Shown here: positions 7,083-15,005 of the stretch, in pieces | Position numbering within the stretch: the stretch's first letter is position 1 | Layout: each line of letters starts with the position of its first letter | Assembly: GCA_022730285.1 (NCBI GenBank) | Contig: DZCQ01000031.1 | Coordinates: forward strand, 12,465 to 28,113 | Direction of reading: 5' to 3' | Source of the DNA: Flavobacterium psychrophilum | GTDB taxonomy: Bacteria > Bacteroidota > Bacteroidia > Flavobacteriales > Flavobacteriaceae | DNA length: 15,649 nucleotides | The notes under the pieces: model-generated | Database searches by the model: none | Told to the model about the DNA's origin: nothing | The model's input: the letters and a program-made list of their open reading frames with translations, nothing else | Program-made: the position numbers and the translations under genes

Positions 7083-8014
7083 ATTTCTTCCGAAATGCCT
7101 TCCGCTTCTGCTTTGTAGTTTTTAATAATACGATGTCTTAAAATACCTATTGCTACAGCCTGTACATCTTCGATATCTGGGGAGAATTTCCCATTAAATG
7201 CTGCATGCGTTTTTGCAGCAAGTATTAGATTTTGAGAGGCTCTAGGTCCTGCACCCCAATCTAAATATTCTTTAACAAATTCTGTTGAAAGAGAATTATC
7301 TGGGCGTGTTTTAGAAACTAAAGTAACGGCATATTCTATTACATTATCAGCTACTGGAATGCGTCTTATTAATTGCTGAAAATCTATAATTTCTTGTGCT
7401 GTAAACAATGGATTTATAGTGGTAGTGATGTTTGACGTTGTGCTTTTAACAACTTCTACTTCTTCTGAAAAGGTAGGATAATCTAGCTTTATTGCAAACA
7501 TAAAACGGTCTAATTGTGCTTCTGGCAATGGGTATGTTCCTTCTTGCTCAATTGGATTTTGTGTTGCGAGTACAAAAAATGGCAAATCTAAATAGTGCTG
7601 CTCTCCAGCAATAGTAACAGATTTTTCTTGCATGGCTTCTAGCAAGGCAGCTTGGGTTTTGGGTGGGGTTCTATTAATTTCGTCTGCTAGAATAATGTTT
7701 GAGAATATAGGTCCTTTTAAAAATTTGAATTTCCTATTGTCGTCTAATATTTCGCTTCCAAGTATGTCTGTCGGCATTAAGTCTGGTGTGAATTGGATGC
7801 GTTTAAATTGCAAACCTAGGGCTTGTGCAATGGTATTAACCATTAAGGTTTTTGCTAATCCAGGAACTCCAACAAGTAGTGCGTGTCCTCCGGAGAATAT
7901 GCTTAGTACAATTTGATTTACAACAGCTTCTTGACCTATAATAATTTTGGCTATTTCGGACTTTAATTTTTTTTGCTTTTCAACCAAAGCATGTATTGCA
8001 TTTACGTCTGACAT
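7061..8014 (-). CDS. MoxR-family AAA+ ATPase
   Basis: This is a 317-residue cytoplasmic AAA+ ATPase. It has Walker A GVPGLAKT (49-56), Walker B IILADEIN (107-114, Asp111 and Glu112), sensor 1 ATQNP (150-154), and the conserved EQEGTYPLPEAQLDRF (157-171) with the arginine expected to act in trans. The C-terminal lid carries GAGPRASQNLI. MoxR proteins act as chaperone-like ATPases, usually beside DUF58 and von Willebrand factor A proteins that recruit a substrate. Here the downstream neighbour is convergent and the upstream gene is the SurA-like PPIase, so no such partner is present in this unit. Proximity to two parvulins suggests a link to envelope protein folding, though that is inference. 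No good promoter was found in the 194 bases upstream, so read-through from the parvulin genes is possible. Confidence 0.93.
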   Translation of the reverse strand: MSDVNAIHALVEKQKKLKSEIAKIIIGQEAVVNQIVLSIFSGGHALLVGVPGLAKTLMVNTIAQALGLQFKRIQFTPDLMPTDILGSEILDDNRKFKFLKGPIFSNIILADEINRTPPKTQAALLEAMQEKSVTIAGEQHYLDLPFFVLATQNPIEQEGTYPLPEAQLDRFMFAIKLDYPTFSEEVEVVKSTTSNITTTINPLFTAQEIIDFQQLIRRIPVADNVIEYAVTLVSKTRPDNSLSTEFVKEYLDWGAGPRASQNLILAAKTHAAFNGKFSPDIEDVQAVAIGILRHRIIKNYKAEAEGISEEMIIRKIF

Positions 8015-8060
8015 ACTATTCTCTATATTAAATTATATGCTATTATGTGTATAAATATTC

Positions 8061-8170
8061 CTAGACTTTTAATCTAGCCCCGATTGCAACAAGTATCCTT
8101 GCTTTTTAAAAATTGCAGAGGAACGATGCAAAACAACACTTTAAGCAAGATACTGTGAAAAGCGGGAACT
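8061..8170 (+). ncRNA. Structured element resembling the flavobacterial Flavo-1 RNA
   Basis: This stretch of the 194-base gap between moxR and the SurA-like gene is richer in G/C than its flanks and folds into nested stems on the plus strand. Outer CCCG (8079-8082) pairs with CGGG (8163-8166). A central 11-bp stem pairs GTATC+TTGCTT (8093-8104, one bulged C) with AAGCAAGATAC (8143-8153). An inner hairpin pairs TTGCA (8113-8117) with TGCAA (8127-8131). A small CTAGA/TCTAG hairpin (8061-8065, 8073-8077) precedes it. The phrases AGCCCCGATTG, ATCCTTGCTT and AGCGGGAACTA match, from memory, a structured element repeated in Flavobacteria genomes and listed as Flavo-1 RNA, whose function is unknown. 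The strand is chosen from that resemblance. Both flanking genes read the other way, and no plus-strand promoter was seen. Confidence 0.55.
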
Positions 8171-8208
8171 ATGTTTACTGATAGAACCAAATGATTTGCT
8201 GCGAAAAA

Positions 8209-9567
8209 TTATTTTTTAAGCCAATTATTAGTGAAAGTACAATCTCTGTATTCTCCATTTATTTTGATAAATGTTTCTTTGATTTTGTCTTCAGACCATT
8301 TTGCAATAGCTTTAATTTGTTTTTCTTTAAGAGCAAGTTCTTTTAGTTTTGTATAGTCTTTTGCGTAATCTGCGGTATGCTCGTCAAAGCGATTGGTGAT
8401 GGTTATCAGTTTGAAGAACTTGCCGCCTGTTCTATCTTCGTCTATTATAGGTAAGGAAACTTCGTTGTCTTTTAGGTTGGAAACTTGGCTATATAGGGTT
8501 GGATCCATTTTAGTAAGTTCAAAACGAGTGTCTTGTGTTTTAGGGTTTATTAGAATACCTCCGTCATTACGGGTTTCTTTTTCGTCTGATAGAGTTCTTG
8601 CTGCATTGGCAAAGGTAATTTCTTTGTCTAGTATTCGTTTCCGAATTAATTCTGTTTTTTCTTTGGCTGCTTTTAGGGCTTCTTCTGTAACTTTTGGTGA
8701 AATTACAATGTGTCTCAAATCTACTTCTTGTCCTCTTATTTTTTCTAGCAAAATAATATGGTAGCCAAAGTCTGTTAAAAAGGGTTCTGATATTTCGCCT
8801 TCTTTTAGGCTAAAAGCTACGTCTTTAAATTCTTTTACAAATTGTGTTTTTCTGTCCATTTTGTAAAATCCTCCATTAGAACTAGAGCCTTTATCTTCGG
8901 AATATAACACTGCTTTTCCGTAAAAACTTGCACCGTCTTGTACTTCTTTTTTAATAGTTTTAAGCTGGTCTATTACTTTTTGTTTGGCTTCTGCTGCTAT
9001 TTCTGGTTTTATAACTATTTGTGCTACTTCCATTTCGGCACCAAATACTGGTAAATCGGCTTTAGGAATTGCTTTGTAAAAATTACGAACTTCTTCGGGA
9101 GTGATGATTACCTCATCTACCACCTTTTTTTGCATTTCGGCAGTGAGTTTATTGGTTTTTATAATATCAAAAAGTTCTGTTCTAAATTCTTGTTCATTTG
9201 GTTTTTTAAAATATTGCACTACTTTTTCCATAGAACCAAGTTGTTCGACCATATAATTTATTTGCTCGTCCATTTTAGCATTTACATCTTTATCAGAAAT
9301 TACGATACTGTCTTGAATGGCTTGGTGTGCATATAGCTTGTCTTCTAGTAATTTCCCTAGCAATTGGCAGCGTGAAATTTCTTTTGTATCTATCCCTTGG
9401 CTTTTAAGTTCTAGCATGGTTTTATCTATGTCGGAATCTAGAATAATATAATCGCCAACTACGGCAATAACGCCATCTATTTTTAATTTTTTTTCTTGTG
9501 AAAAAGCACTAAAAGTAATTGTGAATATAAAAAGTGTAAAGAGTATTTTAGAAAAAGAGTAATTCAT
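8209..9567 (-). CDS. surA: SurA-like periplasmic peptidyl-prolyl isomerase/chaperone
   Basis: I start at ATG 9567, giving 452 residues. An ATG at 9588 would add seven residues (MPSINLK) before the signal peptide and cannot be excluded. Residues 1-24 form a signal peptide (ILFTLFIFTITFSAFSQ). A SurA-type N-terminal chaperone region follows (about 28-170, beginning KIDGVIAVVGDYIILDSDID). Two parvulin domains come next (about 178-278, with SSNGGFY and FLTDFGYHIILL; about 284-392, beginning DLRHIVISP). A C-terminal helix (about 400-435) ends in a short tail. This is the SurA layout, and SurA escorts outer-membrane proteins to the BAM complex. The second parvulin domain lacks the GYH motif and may be non-catalytic. 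Cys67 and Cys443 are the only cysteines and could form a disulfide. It follows the larger PPIase gene by 24 bases. Confidence 0.88.
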   Translation of the reverse strand: MNYSFSKILFTLFIFTITFSAFSQEKKLKIDGVIAVVGDYIILDSDIDKTMLELKSQGIDTKEISRCQLLGKLLEDKLYAHQAIQDSIVISDKDVNAKMDEQINYMVEQLGSMEKVVQYFKKPNEQEFRTELFDIIKTNKLTAEMQKKVVDEVIITPEEVRNFYKAIPKADLPVFGAEMEVAQIVIKPEIAAEAKQKVIDQLKTIKKEVQDGASFYGKAVLYSEDKGSSSNGGFYKMDRKTQFVKEFKDVAFSLKEGEISEPFLTDFGYHIILLEKIRGQEVDLRHIVISPKVTEEALKAAKEKTELIRKRILDKEITFANAARTLSDEKETRNDGGILINPKTQDTRFELTKMDPTLYSQVSNLKDNEVSLPIIDEDRTGGKFFKLITITNRFDEHTADYAKDYTKLKELALKEKQIKAIAKWSEDKIKETFIKINGEYRDCTFTNNWLKK

Positions 9568-9591
9568 TTTGAGATTGATTGATGGCATTAT

Positions 9592-11568
9592 TTATTTTTT
9601 TAATTCTGTTTTTACTTTTGCAAAAACGTTTTCGTTTATGTTAATTTTAAATTCTTTTTTCAGGTTTGCAACCCAATTATCTTCTAAATATTGTTGATAA
9701 TCGTTAATTAATTTTCCTCTAGTTTCGTCCAGAGTTTTGTTTCCTGCAGGTATAACTTTTAATACCTTATTAATAAAATAGAAATTACCATCTTTATATA
9801 TAGGTGATAATCCTTCATTAAATTTAAAAGTAGCAGGAATTGCAGGAGAATTTTCTTCTAGAGTTTCTTCTTTTATCATTACATTTACTTCGCCATTTGT
9901 ATTTAAGGTTTGTTTGATAAAATCTATTGATTTATTATTTTTTAGGAATGCTTTTGCTTTTTTAATAATTGGTTCTTTGGTAGAAGAAACTATTAATACT
10001 TCAGCTCTTTTTTTCCATTGGTAATTGGTTCTATTTGTTTCAAAATAATTTTTAAGCCCAAGAGTGTCTTGCTTTGCTCTGTCCCAAATTTCTTTTTCCA
10101 TCAAGTCAAAAAGCAATAAACCATCTCTATATTCTGTCATTACATTTTCAAATTCTGGAAACTCTTTTTCTAAATTATCATTGTAATAGTTTGTAATTTG
10201 TTCCTCTACAAAATTAGTATATAACTGGTCTATGAGTTTGAATAATGGTTTTATTTTTAAATTATTTTTTTGTTTTGCTTCTAAAAAAGCTAAGAAAGAA
10301 AGTCCTGTAATTTCTTTGTTTTCAATTTTGAACAATGGTTTGTTAAAATCTTTTTTGTTTTCTGGTAAATTCCATTCGTTTGAATAAAATTTATCAGTTA
10401 CTACCGATTTAATAAGTGTGTATAATTTTTCATCCCGAACAATTGTATATTTTTTTCTCAACTTTTCAACTAATGAATTTGTAATCAGTCTGGAACGATC
10501 GTCTTTTCTAATTTTAGCATCTAATTCTCTTTCCATTTCTGGTAAGGTTTTAATTGGATTTTTTTCTATTAATTTAACAATATGCCAACCGAATTGACTT
10601 TGAAAAGGTTCTGTATAACTGTTTGGTTCTTTTAATCCGAAAGCGGCATTTTCAAATTCCTCAGAACTTAGCTGTCCAGAGCTAAACTTAGGTAAAAGAC
10701 CTCCTTTAAGTGCTGAATTTTTATCTTCTGAGAATTGTTTGGCTAGGCTTTCAAAATTTTCTCCTTGGTTTAGTTTTGCATAAATATCTTGTATTGTTTT
10801 TTTAGCTTTTTCATCTTCCTTAACTTCATTTGTTGTTGGTTTTAAAATCATTATATGTTCCACCGTAACCTCACCACGGTTGTCCCGAACATCTTCTACC
10901 TTAATAAGATGATATCCAAACTTAGTGCGAACAGGTAAAGAAATTTGGTTTTTAGGAGTTTTATAGGCAGTATTTTCAAACGGATAAACCATTCTAAAAG
11001 CAGAAAAATAGCCTAAATCTCCTTTGTTTTCTTTAGCAGAAGGATCTTGAGAATATTGCAAAGCTAAAGTTGCAAAATCTTCTCCAGAAAGGGCTTTTTT
11101 ACGAATGTCTAAAGCTTGGTTATATGCTTTTAAAGTGTCGGCTGATGAGGCATTTTCATCTACCAAGAAAAGAATATGTGAGGCTTTTATCTCTTTTTTC
11201 AGTCTGTTATATCCTTCTTCAATTAAGGCATTGGTAACTTTTGTGTCTGAGGTGTAGCTTTTAGAGAGTTGTGTTCTGTACGATTTTAATTCGTTAATAT
11301 ATCTGTTGTTGTTTTGCAACCCTAACTTATTGGCTTTGTTAATTTTTAATTTATATCCGATAAACAAATCAAGATAACGATCTAAATCTTTTTGAGATTC
11401 GTCTTTTACTAAATCTAAATTTTTATTATAAACTCTTACAAATTCATCTGTGTAATAAGGCTTATCGTCAATGGTAAAAAGTATTTCTTTATTCTGACTT
11501 TGAGCATACGATATAGAATTAATTACAAAAAAGAGCCCAAAAAACACTTTACTAATTGCTAACTTCAT
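9592..11568 (-). CDS. Large periplasmic parvulin-type peptidyl-prolyl isomerase (two PpiC domains)
   Basis: The 658-residue protein is exported through a signal peptide (residues 1-22, SKVFFGLFFVINSISYAQ). The helical N-terminal region (about 28-125) has the DRYLDLFIGYKLKINKANKLGL segment typical of Bacteroidetes PPIases. The first parvulin domain spans about 128-228 (KASHILFLVD, NKGDLGYFSA, VRTKFGYHLIKVED). The second spans about 235-336 (VEHIMILKP, KGGLLPKFSSGQL, FQSQFGWHIVKLIE). The remaining 300 or so residues are lysine-rich and helical, with no domain I recognise; they may be a substrate-binding chaperone region. It probably works with the SurA-like protein encoded just downstream in folding outer-membrane or type IX secreted proteins. 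Expression is from the promoter at 11600-11629. Confidence 0.9.
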   Translation of the reverse strand: MKLAISKVFFGLFFVINSISYAQSQNKEILFTIDDKPYYTDEFVRVYNKNLDLVKDESQKDLDRYLDLFIGYKLKINKANKLGLQNNNRYINELKSYRTQLSKSYTSDTKVTNALIEEGYNRLKKEIKASHILFLVDENASSADTLKAYNQALDIRKKALSGEDFATLALQYSQDPSAKENKGDLGYFSAFRMVYPFENTAYKTPKNQISLPVRTKFGYHLIKVEDVRDNRGEVTVEHIMILKPTTNEVKEDEKAKKTIQDIYAKLNQGENFESLAKQFSEDKNSALKGGLLPKFSSGQLSSEEFENAAFGLKEPNSYTEPFQSQFGWHIVKLIEKNPIKTLPEMERELDAKIRKDDRSRLITNSLVEKLRKKYTIVRDEKLYTLIKSVVTDKFYSNEWNLPENKKDFNKPLFKIENKEITGLSFLAFLEAKQKNNLKIKPLFKLIDQLYTNFVEEQITNYYNDNLEKEFPEFENVMTEYRDGLLLFDLMEKEIWDRAKQDTLGLKNYFETNRTNYQWKKRAEVLIVSSTKEPIIKKAKAFLKNNKSIDFIKQTLNTNGEVNVMIKEETLEENSPAIPATFKFNEGLSPIYKDGNFYFINKVLKVIPAGNKTLDETRGKLINDYQQYLEDNWVANLKKEFKININENVFAKVKTELKK

Positions 11569-11599
11569 GATAGTTTTTTAAAATATTTTAAATAATTAA

Positions 11600-11629
11600 C
11601 AAAAATAACAATTCGATTGCATTATGCAA
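11600..11629 (-). promoter_or_regulatory. Promoter of the PPIase-surA(-moxR) unit, with embedded palindrome
   Basis: On the minus strand TTG (11629-11627) and TATTTTTG (11607-11600) are separated by exactly 19 bases, the best full Bacteroidetes promoter in the window. The start would fall near 11593, about 25 bases before the ATG. The -33 TTG is the end of a palindrome at 11617-11629, with 6-bp arms (TTGCAT/ATGCAA) around one base. A regulator bound there would overlap the promoter. Confidence 0.7.
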
Positions 11630-11659
11630 CTATATTCTTGTGTATTAACAAAAAATTAT

Positions 11660-11686
11660 CAATAAAAATAGCAAGAAATTGCTGTT
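11660..11686 (-). terminator. Candidate terminator of the protease-flavoprotein unit
   Basis: On the minus strand AACAGCAA (11686-11679) pairs with TTGCTATT (11674-11667), with one G-T pair and a TTTC loop. TTTTATTG follows. It lies about 37 bases beyond the stop of the flavoprotein gene. The T tract is interrupted, so termination strength is uncertain. Confidence 0.5.
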
Positions 11687-11722
11687 TTTTGTCTGTATAA
11701 TCAAGATTATTTAGACAAACTC

Positions 11723-12670
11723 TTAATAATTATAGTTTGCACATGTATTTTTTAATAAATTAAATTCGCTGAGTATTTCTTGAAATATTTCTTGAACCGA
11801 TTTAATATCATGGATAATTCCAGCAATTTGTCCTATTTCAAGCTCACCTTCTATCAAATCTCCTTCAAACATACCTTTTTTAGACCTTCTATTTCCTAGT
11901 AATTTTTCTAAATCATTTTTACTTGGACATTTGCTGTATAAATCCTGAATATCATTATAAAATTTATTTTTAATTAATCTAACAGGTGCAAGTTCCTTTA
12001 AGGTAAGTTGTGTATCTCCTTCCTTTGTATCAAGAATAGTTTGTTTAAAATTTTGATGTGCAGAACTCTCTATCGATGCGGCAAATCTGGTTCCCATTTG
12101 CACGCCATTTGCCCCTAACATCATTGCGGCAAGCATTCCTCTGCCAGTTGCAATTCCACCCGCAGCTATTATTGGTATCGTAATACATTCTTTAACCATT
12201 GGAATTAACGTAAAGGTAGTAGTTTCTTCTCTTCCGTTGTGTCCACCTGCTTCAAAACCTTCGGCTACAATAGCATCTACACCAGCTTCTTGTGCTTTTA
12301 GAGCAAATTTGGTACTGCTAACTACATGAACCACTATAATTCCATTATTTTTTAAATGTTGTGTCCAAGTATTTGGATTGCCTGCTGATGTAAATACAAT
12401 AGGTACTTTTTCTTCAATAATAATGTTTATAATTTCTTGAATATTTGGGTATAACATTGGTACATTTACACCAAAAGAATTTTGAGTTGCTTTTTTGCAT
12501 TTTTGAATATGTTCCCGAAGCACTTCGGGATACATAGATCCTGCCCCTATAAGTCCTAATCCTCCAGCATTACTTACAGCACTTGCCAGTTTATAACCGC
12601 TATTCCAAATCATTCCTCCTTGAATTATTGGATATTGAATATTAAAAAGAGACGTTATTCTAGTAGGCAT
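11723..12670 (-). CDS. FMN-dependent FabK/nitronate monooxygenase-family oxidoreductase
   Basis: This is a 315-residue cytoplasmic TIM-barrel flavoprotein. It has the N-terminal YPIIQGGMIW (13-22), AVSNAGGLGLIGAG (31-44), FGVNVPML (66-73), the active-site segment EGFEAGGHNG (137-146, His144), phosphate-binding IIAAGGIATGRG (167-178) and MGTRFAAS (192-199). Two activities occur in this family: FabK, the NAD(P)H-dependent enoyl-ACP reductase of fatty-acid synthesis, and nitronate monooxygenase, which oxidises alkyl nitronates. Length, the position of His144, and the tail with EGELEIGQIAGIIHDIKS all match my memory of FabK well. Many flavobacterial relatives are nevertheless labelled nitronate monooxygenase, so the substrate is left open. 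It begins 16 bases after the protease stop with no promoter seen between, so it is probably the second gene of that unit. Confidence 0.88.
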   Translation of the reverse strand: MPTRITSLFNIQYPIIQGGMIWNSGYKLASAVSNAGGLGLIGAGSMYPEVLREHIQKCKKATQNSFGVNVPMLYPNIQEIINIIIEEKVPIVFTSAGNPNTWTQHLKNNGIIVVHVVSSTKFALKAQEAGVDAIVAEGFEAGGHNGREETTTFTLIPMVKECITIPIIAAGGIATGRGMLAAMMLGANGVQMGTRFAASIESSAHQNFKQTILDTKEGDTQLTLKELAPVRLIKNKFYNDIQDLYSKCPSKNDLEKLLGNRRSKKGMFEGDLIEGELEIGQIAGIIHDIKSVQEIFQEILSEFNLLKNTCANYNY

Positions 12671-12686
12671 TTGTTGTTATGTAAAT

Positions 12687-14285
12687 TTAATTTTTTAAAA
12701 TTTTTCCAGAAATAACCATGTCATTTAAAGAAAAATAATAGTAGTACATTCCTGTAGCAATGTTGGTTAGTCCAATTTTTTCGATACTATTTGTGGCATT
12801 TTTTTCTAAAACATTTTGACCTAAACAGTTGTATAAAGTAAAGGTTCCACCTTTTAATTTTTTTGGAATTGTTAGCGTTAATTCTGATTGTGTTGGATTT
12901 GGATATACCTCAAAAATAGTATCTTGAAAGCTATCTATGGAAAGTTGCATTGCATATTCAAAATTCGGAATTCCATACCCATAGTCGTTGTTTGGTGTAG
13001 TATATCTGTTGGAAGATTGTTTTACTAACTGCACAATTTCAAGATTTGTTTTGGCAGGAAATGCGGACCAGAAAGAAGCTACTGCCCCAGCAATTATCGG
13101 AGATGAAAAAGAAGTCCCGTTGTTCGTGCTAATGCTACCTGTTTGTGTTGCAACAACCGAAGCGACTCCCATTGCCATTACATCTGGCTTTAATCTATCG
13201 TCTGCTGTTGGGCCAATGGAACTAAAACTCGCCTTTATTAAACTAGAATTAACTGCTCCAACAGTTAAGGTGTTTTCTACATCTGCAGGAACGGCGATAT
13301 GTGGTTCGGAAGAGCTTCCAGAATTCCCTGCTGAGGTTACCGTTATCATTCCTCTAGTAAATGCAACAGCTGCCCCGCGAGAAATAAAAGAGGTTGTTCC
13401 GTTCATGTCTGCATAGGTATAGTTGTAATTCGGATTATCAAACGTGAAATATCCTAGCGAAGTATTTATCACATCTACTCCAAGACTATCCGCAACTTCT
13501 GCGGCTTCTACCCAATAAGATTCTTCTAATGGTGTTTCTGAGGAAACGTCTTCTGTGATAAATAAGTAGTACTTTGCATCAGGAGCGGTACCTATAAGTT
13601 GCCCTTCAGAATATCCTCCCATGGTTGATAAAACTTGTGTTCCATGCTGAAATCCTGTATATGGGTTGGTTGTATTATTTACAAAATCGTGTCCTCCTAA
13701 AATTTGTCCATTATCTCTTAACCTTTTAAACGGCAAGGTGGTATCTACTCCTGGAAATCCTGCATCCATTATTGCAATTATCTTTCCCGAACCAGTATAG
13801 TTATTTTGATGTAAAGTTTGTACATGGAGCATTTCTGTCTGAACAGATGAATTGCCATAATTATAATCTACTTTTATTTCTTGAAATTTAGCAATGTGTT
13901 TTGGTGTGTTTTGTGCTATTTTTAAATTTAAAGAATTATTTGCAAACTCAATATGATCTACAAAAGTGAGATTAGAAAGAGCATTAATATCCGCTTGTGT
14001 TCCTTGAATATGTAGTGCATTTAGCCATTTGGATTTTGCTTTTACAGTAATTCCAGTAGCTACGGATATTTGATCTATGTATGGTTGGTGTATTGGAACA
14101 TCTTTATAATCTAGTGGGATATTTTGGGCAATTCTTCTATCTAATGCCCTTTGCGAAAGCATTTGTAATGGGTTGTCGTAATAATATTGAAAATTAGGTT
14201 TTGTATTAAAATAAACCCAAGCATCTTCTTGTGCTACAGTTGTAAATTGACTACACAAAAATAAGAATAGTAGTATTTTTTTCAT
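12687..14285 (-). CDS. Secreted subtilisin-like (S8) serine protease with type IX secretion C-terminal domain
   Basis: I start at ATG 14285 (532 residues). The in-frame ATG at 14321 lies upstream of the -7 element at 14309-14316 and would place extra residues before the signal peptide. Residues 1-19 are a signal peptide (MKKILLFLFLCSQFTTVAQ). A propeptide-like region covers about 20-145. The peptidase S8 domain spans about 165-445 with the full catalytic set: Asp174 (IAIMDAGFPG), His214 (FQHGTQV), oxyanion Asn321 (SAGNSG) and Ser392 (NGTSFSSP). Residues about 457-532 form a type A sorting domain (FEVYPNPTQSELTL, LYNCLGQNVLEKN, IATGMYYYYF, SGKILKN) that directs export by the type IX system to the cell surface or medium. 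DAGF in place of the usual D-T/S-G is common in Bacteroidetes S8 proteases, as I recall. Substrates are unknown. Confidence 0.95.
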   Translation of the reverse strand: MKKILLFLFLCSQFTTVAQEDAWVYFNTKPNFQYYYDNPLQMLSQRALDRRIAQNIPLDYKDVPIHQPYIDQISVATGITVKAKSKWLNALHIQGTQADINALSNLTFVDHIEFANNSLNLKIAQNTPKHIAKFQEIKVDYNYGNSSVQTEMLHVQTLHQNNYTGSGKIIAIMDAGFPGVDTTLPFKRLRDNGQILGGHDFVNNTTNPYTGFQHGTQVLSTMGGYSEGQLIGTAPDAKYYLFITEDVSSETPLEESYWVEAAEVADSLGVDVINTSLGYFTFDNPNYNYTYADMNGTTSFISRGAAVAFTRGMITVTSAGNSGSSSEPHIAVPADVENTLTVGAVNSSLIKASFSSIGPTADDRLKPDVMAMGVASVVATQTGSISTNNGTSFSSPIIAGAVASFWSAFPAKTNLEIVQLVKQSSNRYTTPNNDYGYGIPNFEYAMQLSIDSFQDTIFEVYPNPTQSELTLTIPKKLKGGTFTLYNCLGQNVLEKNATNSIEKIGLTNIATGMYYYYFSLNDMVISGKILKN

Positions 14286-14308
14286 AAGAAAAGCATTTAA
14301 AGTAGAAT

Positions 14309-14316
14309 CAAAGATA
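14309..14316 (-). promoter_or_regulatory. Candidate -7 element of the protease gene
   Basis: On the minus strand TATCTTTG (14316-14309) matches TAnnTTTG, preceded closely by two further TTTG copies, neither at the usual -33 spacing. A start near 14302 would give a leader of about 17 bases to the ATG at 14285. It would exclude the upstream ATG at 14321. Confidence 0.5.
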
Positions 14317-14375
14317 CACAAACTTCGACAAATATTCTAAAATATAAAGTCGTTTTTCTGTTTCAAGATATTTCT

Positions 14376-15005
14376 TTAAACCAATCCTTTTTCAAAAGCA
14401 GCTCTAACTAATCCTGCGGAGTTTTTTGCATTTAATTTTTGCATTAAATTACTTCGATGCGATTCTACGGTTTTGTTGCTTACAAAAAGTTCATTAGCTA
14501 TTTCATCTGTCGTATATTCTTTGATTATTAAAGCCAGAATTTCTTTTTCTCTACTAGTTAATTTTGGAATAAAATAACTCGAATTTTCAATTCCTATTGA
14601 ATCATTTAATAGAATATCGCTAATTTTTTTTGGTAAGAATCGGTTACCATTATTTACTTCTTTTATAGCTTCGGTAAGTTCGGTCTTGCTAGTATTTTTT
14701 AGCAAATAACCCATAGCACCATTTTTTAAAATTTGCTTAATAAAAATGCTGTCTTCAAAATTGGTTAAAGCTATAATTTTTAAATCTTTATGCTTTTCTA
14801 AAAGTTCTTTGCAGGCATTAATACCGCTTCCGTCAGGCAAATTGATGTCTAACAACAAAACGGCAACAGAATTATTCAAGTTTTCAAAAGTATCTTTTAA
14901 GTTTTCAAAAGATTGTAAAACTTCAATTTCTTTGTTAGATTGAAGCATGTTTTTGATGCCTTCAATCACAATAGTATGGTCGTCTGTAATGGCTATTTGG
15001 ATCAT
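14376..15005 (-). CDS. NarL/LuxR-family response regulator
   Basis: The 209-residue cytoplasmic transcription factor is made of two domains. The receiver domain (1-120) has the acidic pair Asp8-Asp9 (TDDH), phospho-acceptor Asp53 in LLLDINLPDGSG, Thr81 (IALTNFED) and Lys103 (YLLKN), so phosphorylation chemistry is complete. The LuxR-type helix-turn-helix (about 145-209) contains LTSREKEILALI, TTDEIANELFVSNKTVESHRSNLMQKL and a closing AGLVRAAFEKGLV. The gene overlaps the kinase gene upstream by 4 bases (ATGA), so the two should be made together and form a cognate pair. Target genes are not evident. The protease gene begins 90 bases downstream on the same strand with its own candidate promoter, so it could be a target or simply a neighbour. 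Confidence 0.95.
   Translation of the reverse strand: MIQIAITDDHTIVIEGIKNMLQSNKEIEVLQSFENLKDTFENLNNSVAVLLLDINLPDGSGINACKELLEKHKDLKIIALTNFEDSIFIKQILKNGAMGYLLKNTSKTELTEAIKEVNNGNRFLPKKISDILLNDSIGIENSSYFIPKLTSREKEILALIIKEYTTDEIANELFVSNKTVESHRSNLMQKLNAKNSAGLVRAAFEKGLV

Noticed and set aside
12988..13416. Plus-strand open frame of 142 codons inside the protease gene
   Set aside because: It is the complement of the S8 catalytic domain, whose motifs are intact on the minus strand; the length reflects local composition.
14286..14321. Upstream ATG (14321) for the protease gene
   Set aside because: It lies upstream of the likely -7 element (14309-14316) and would put 12 polar residues before a standard signal peptide.
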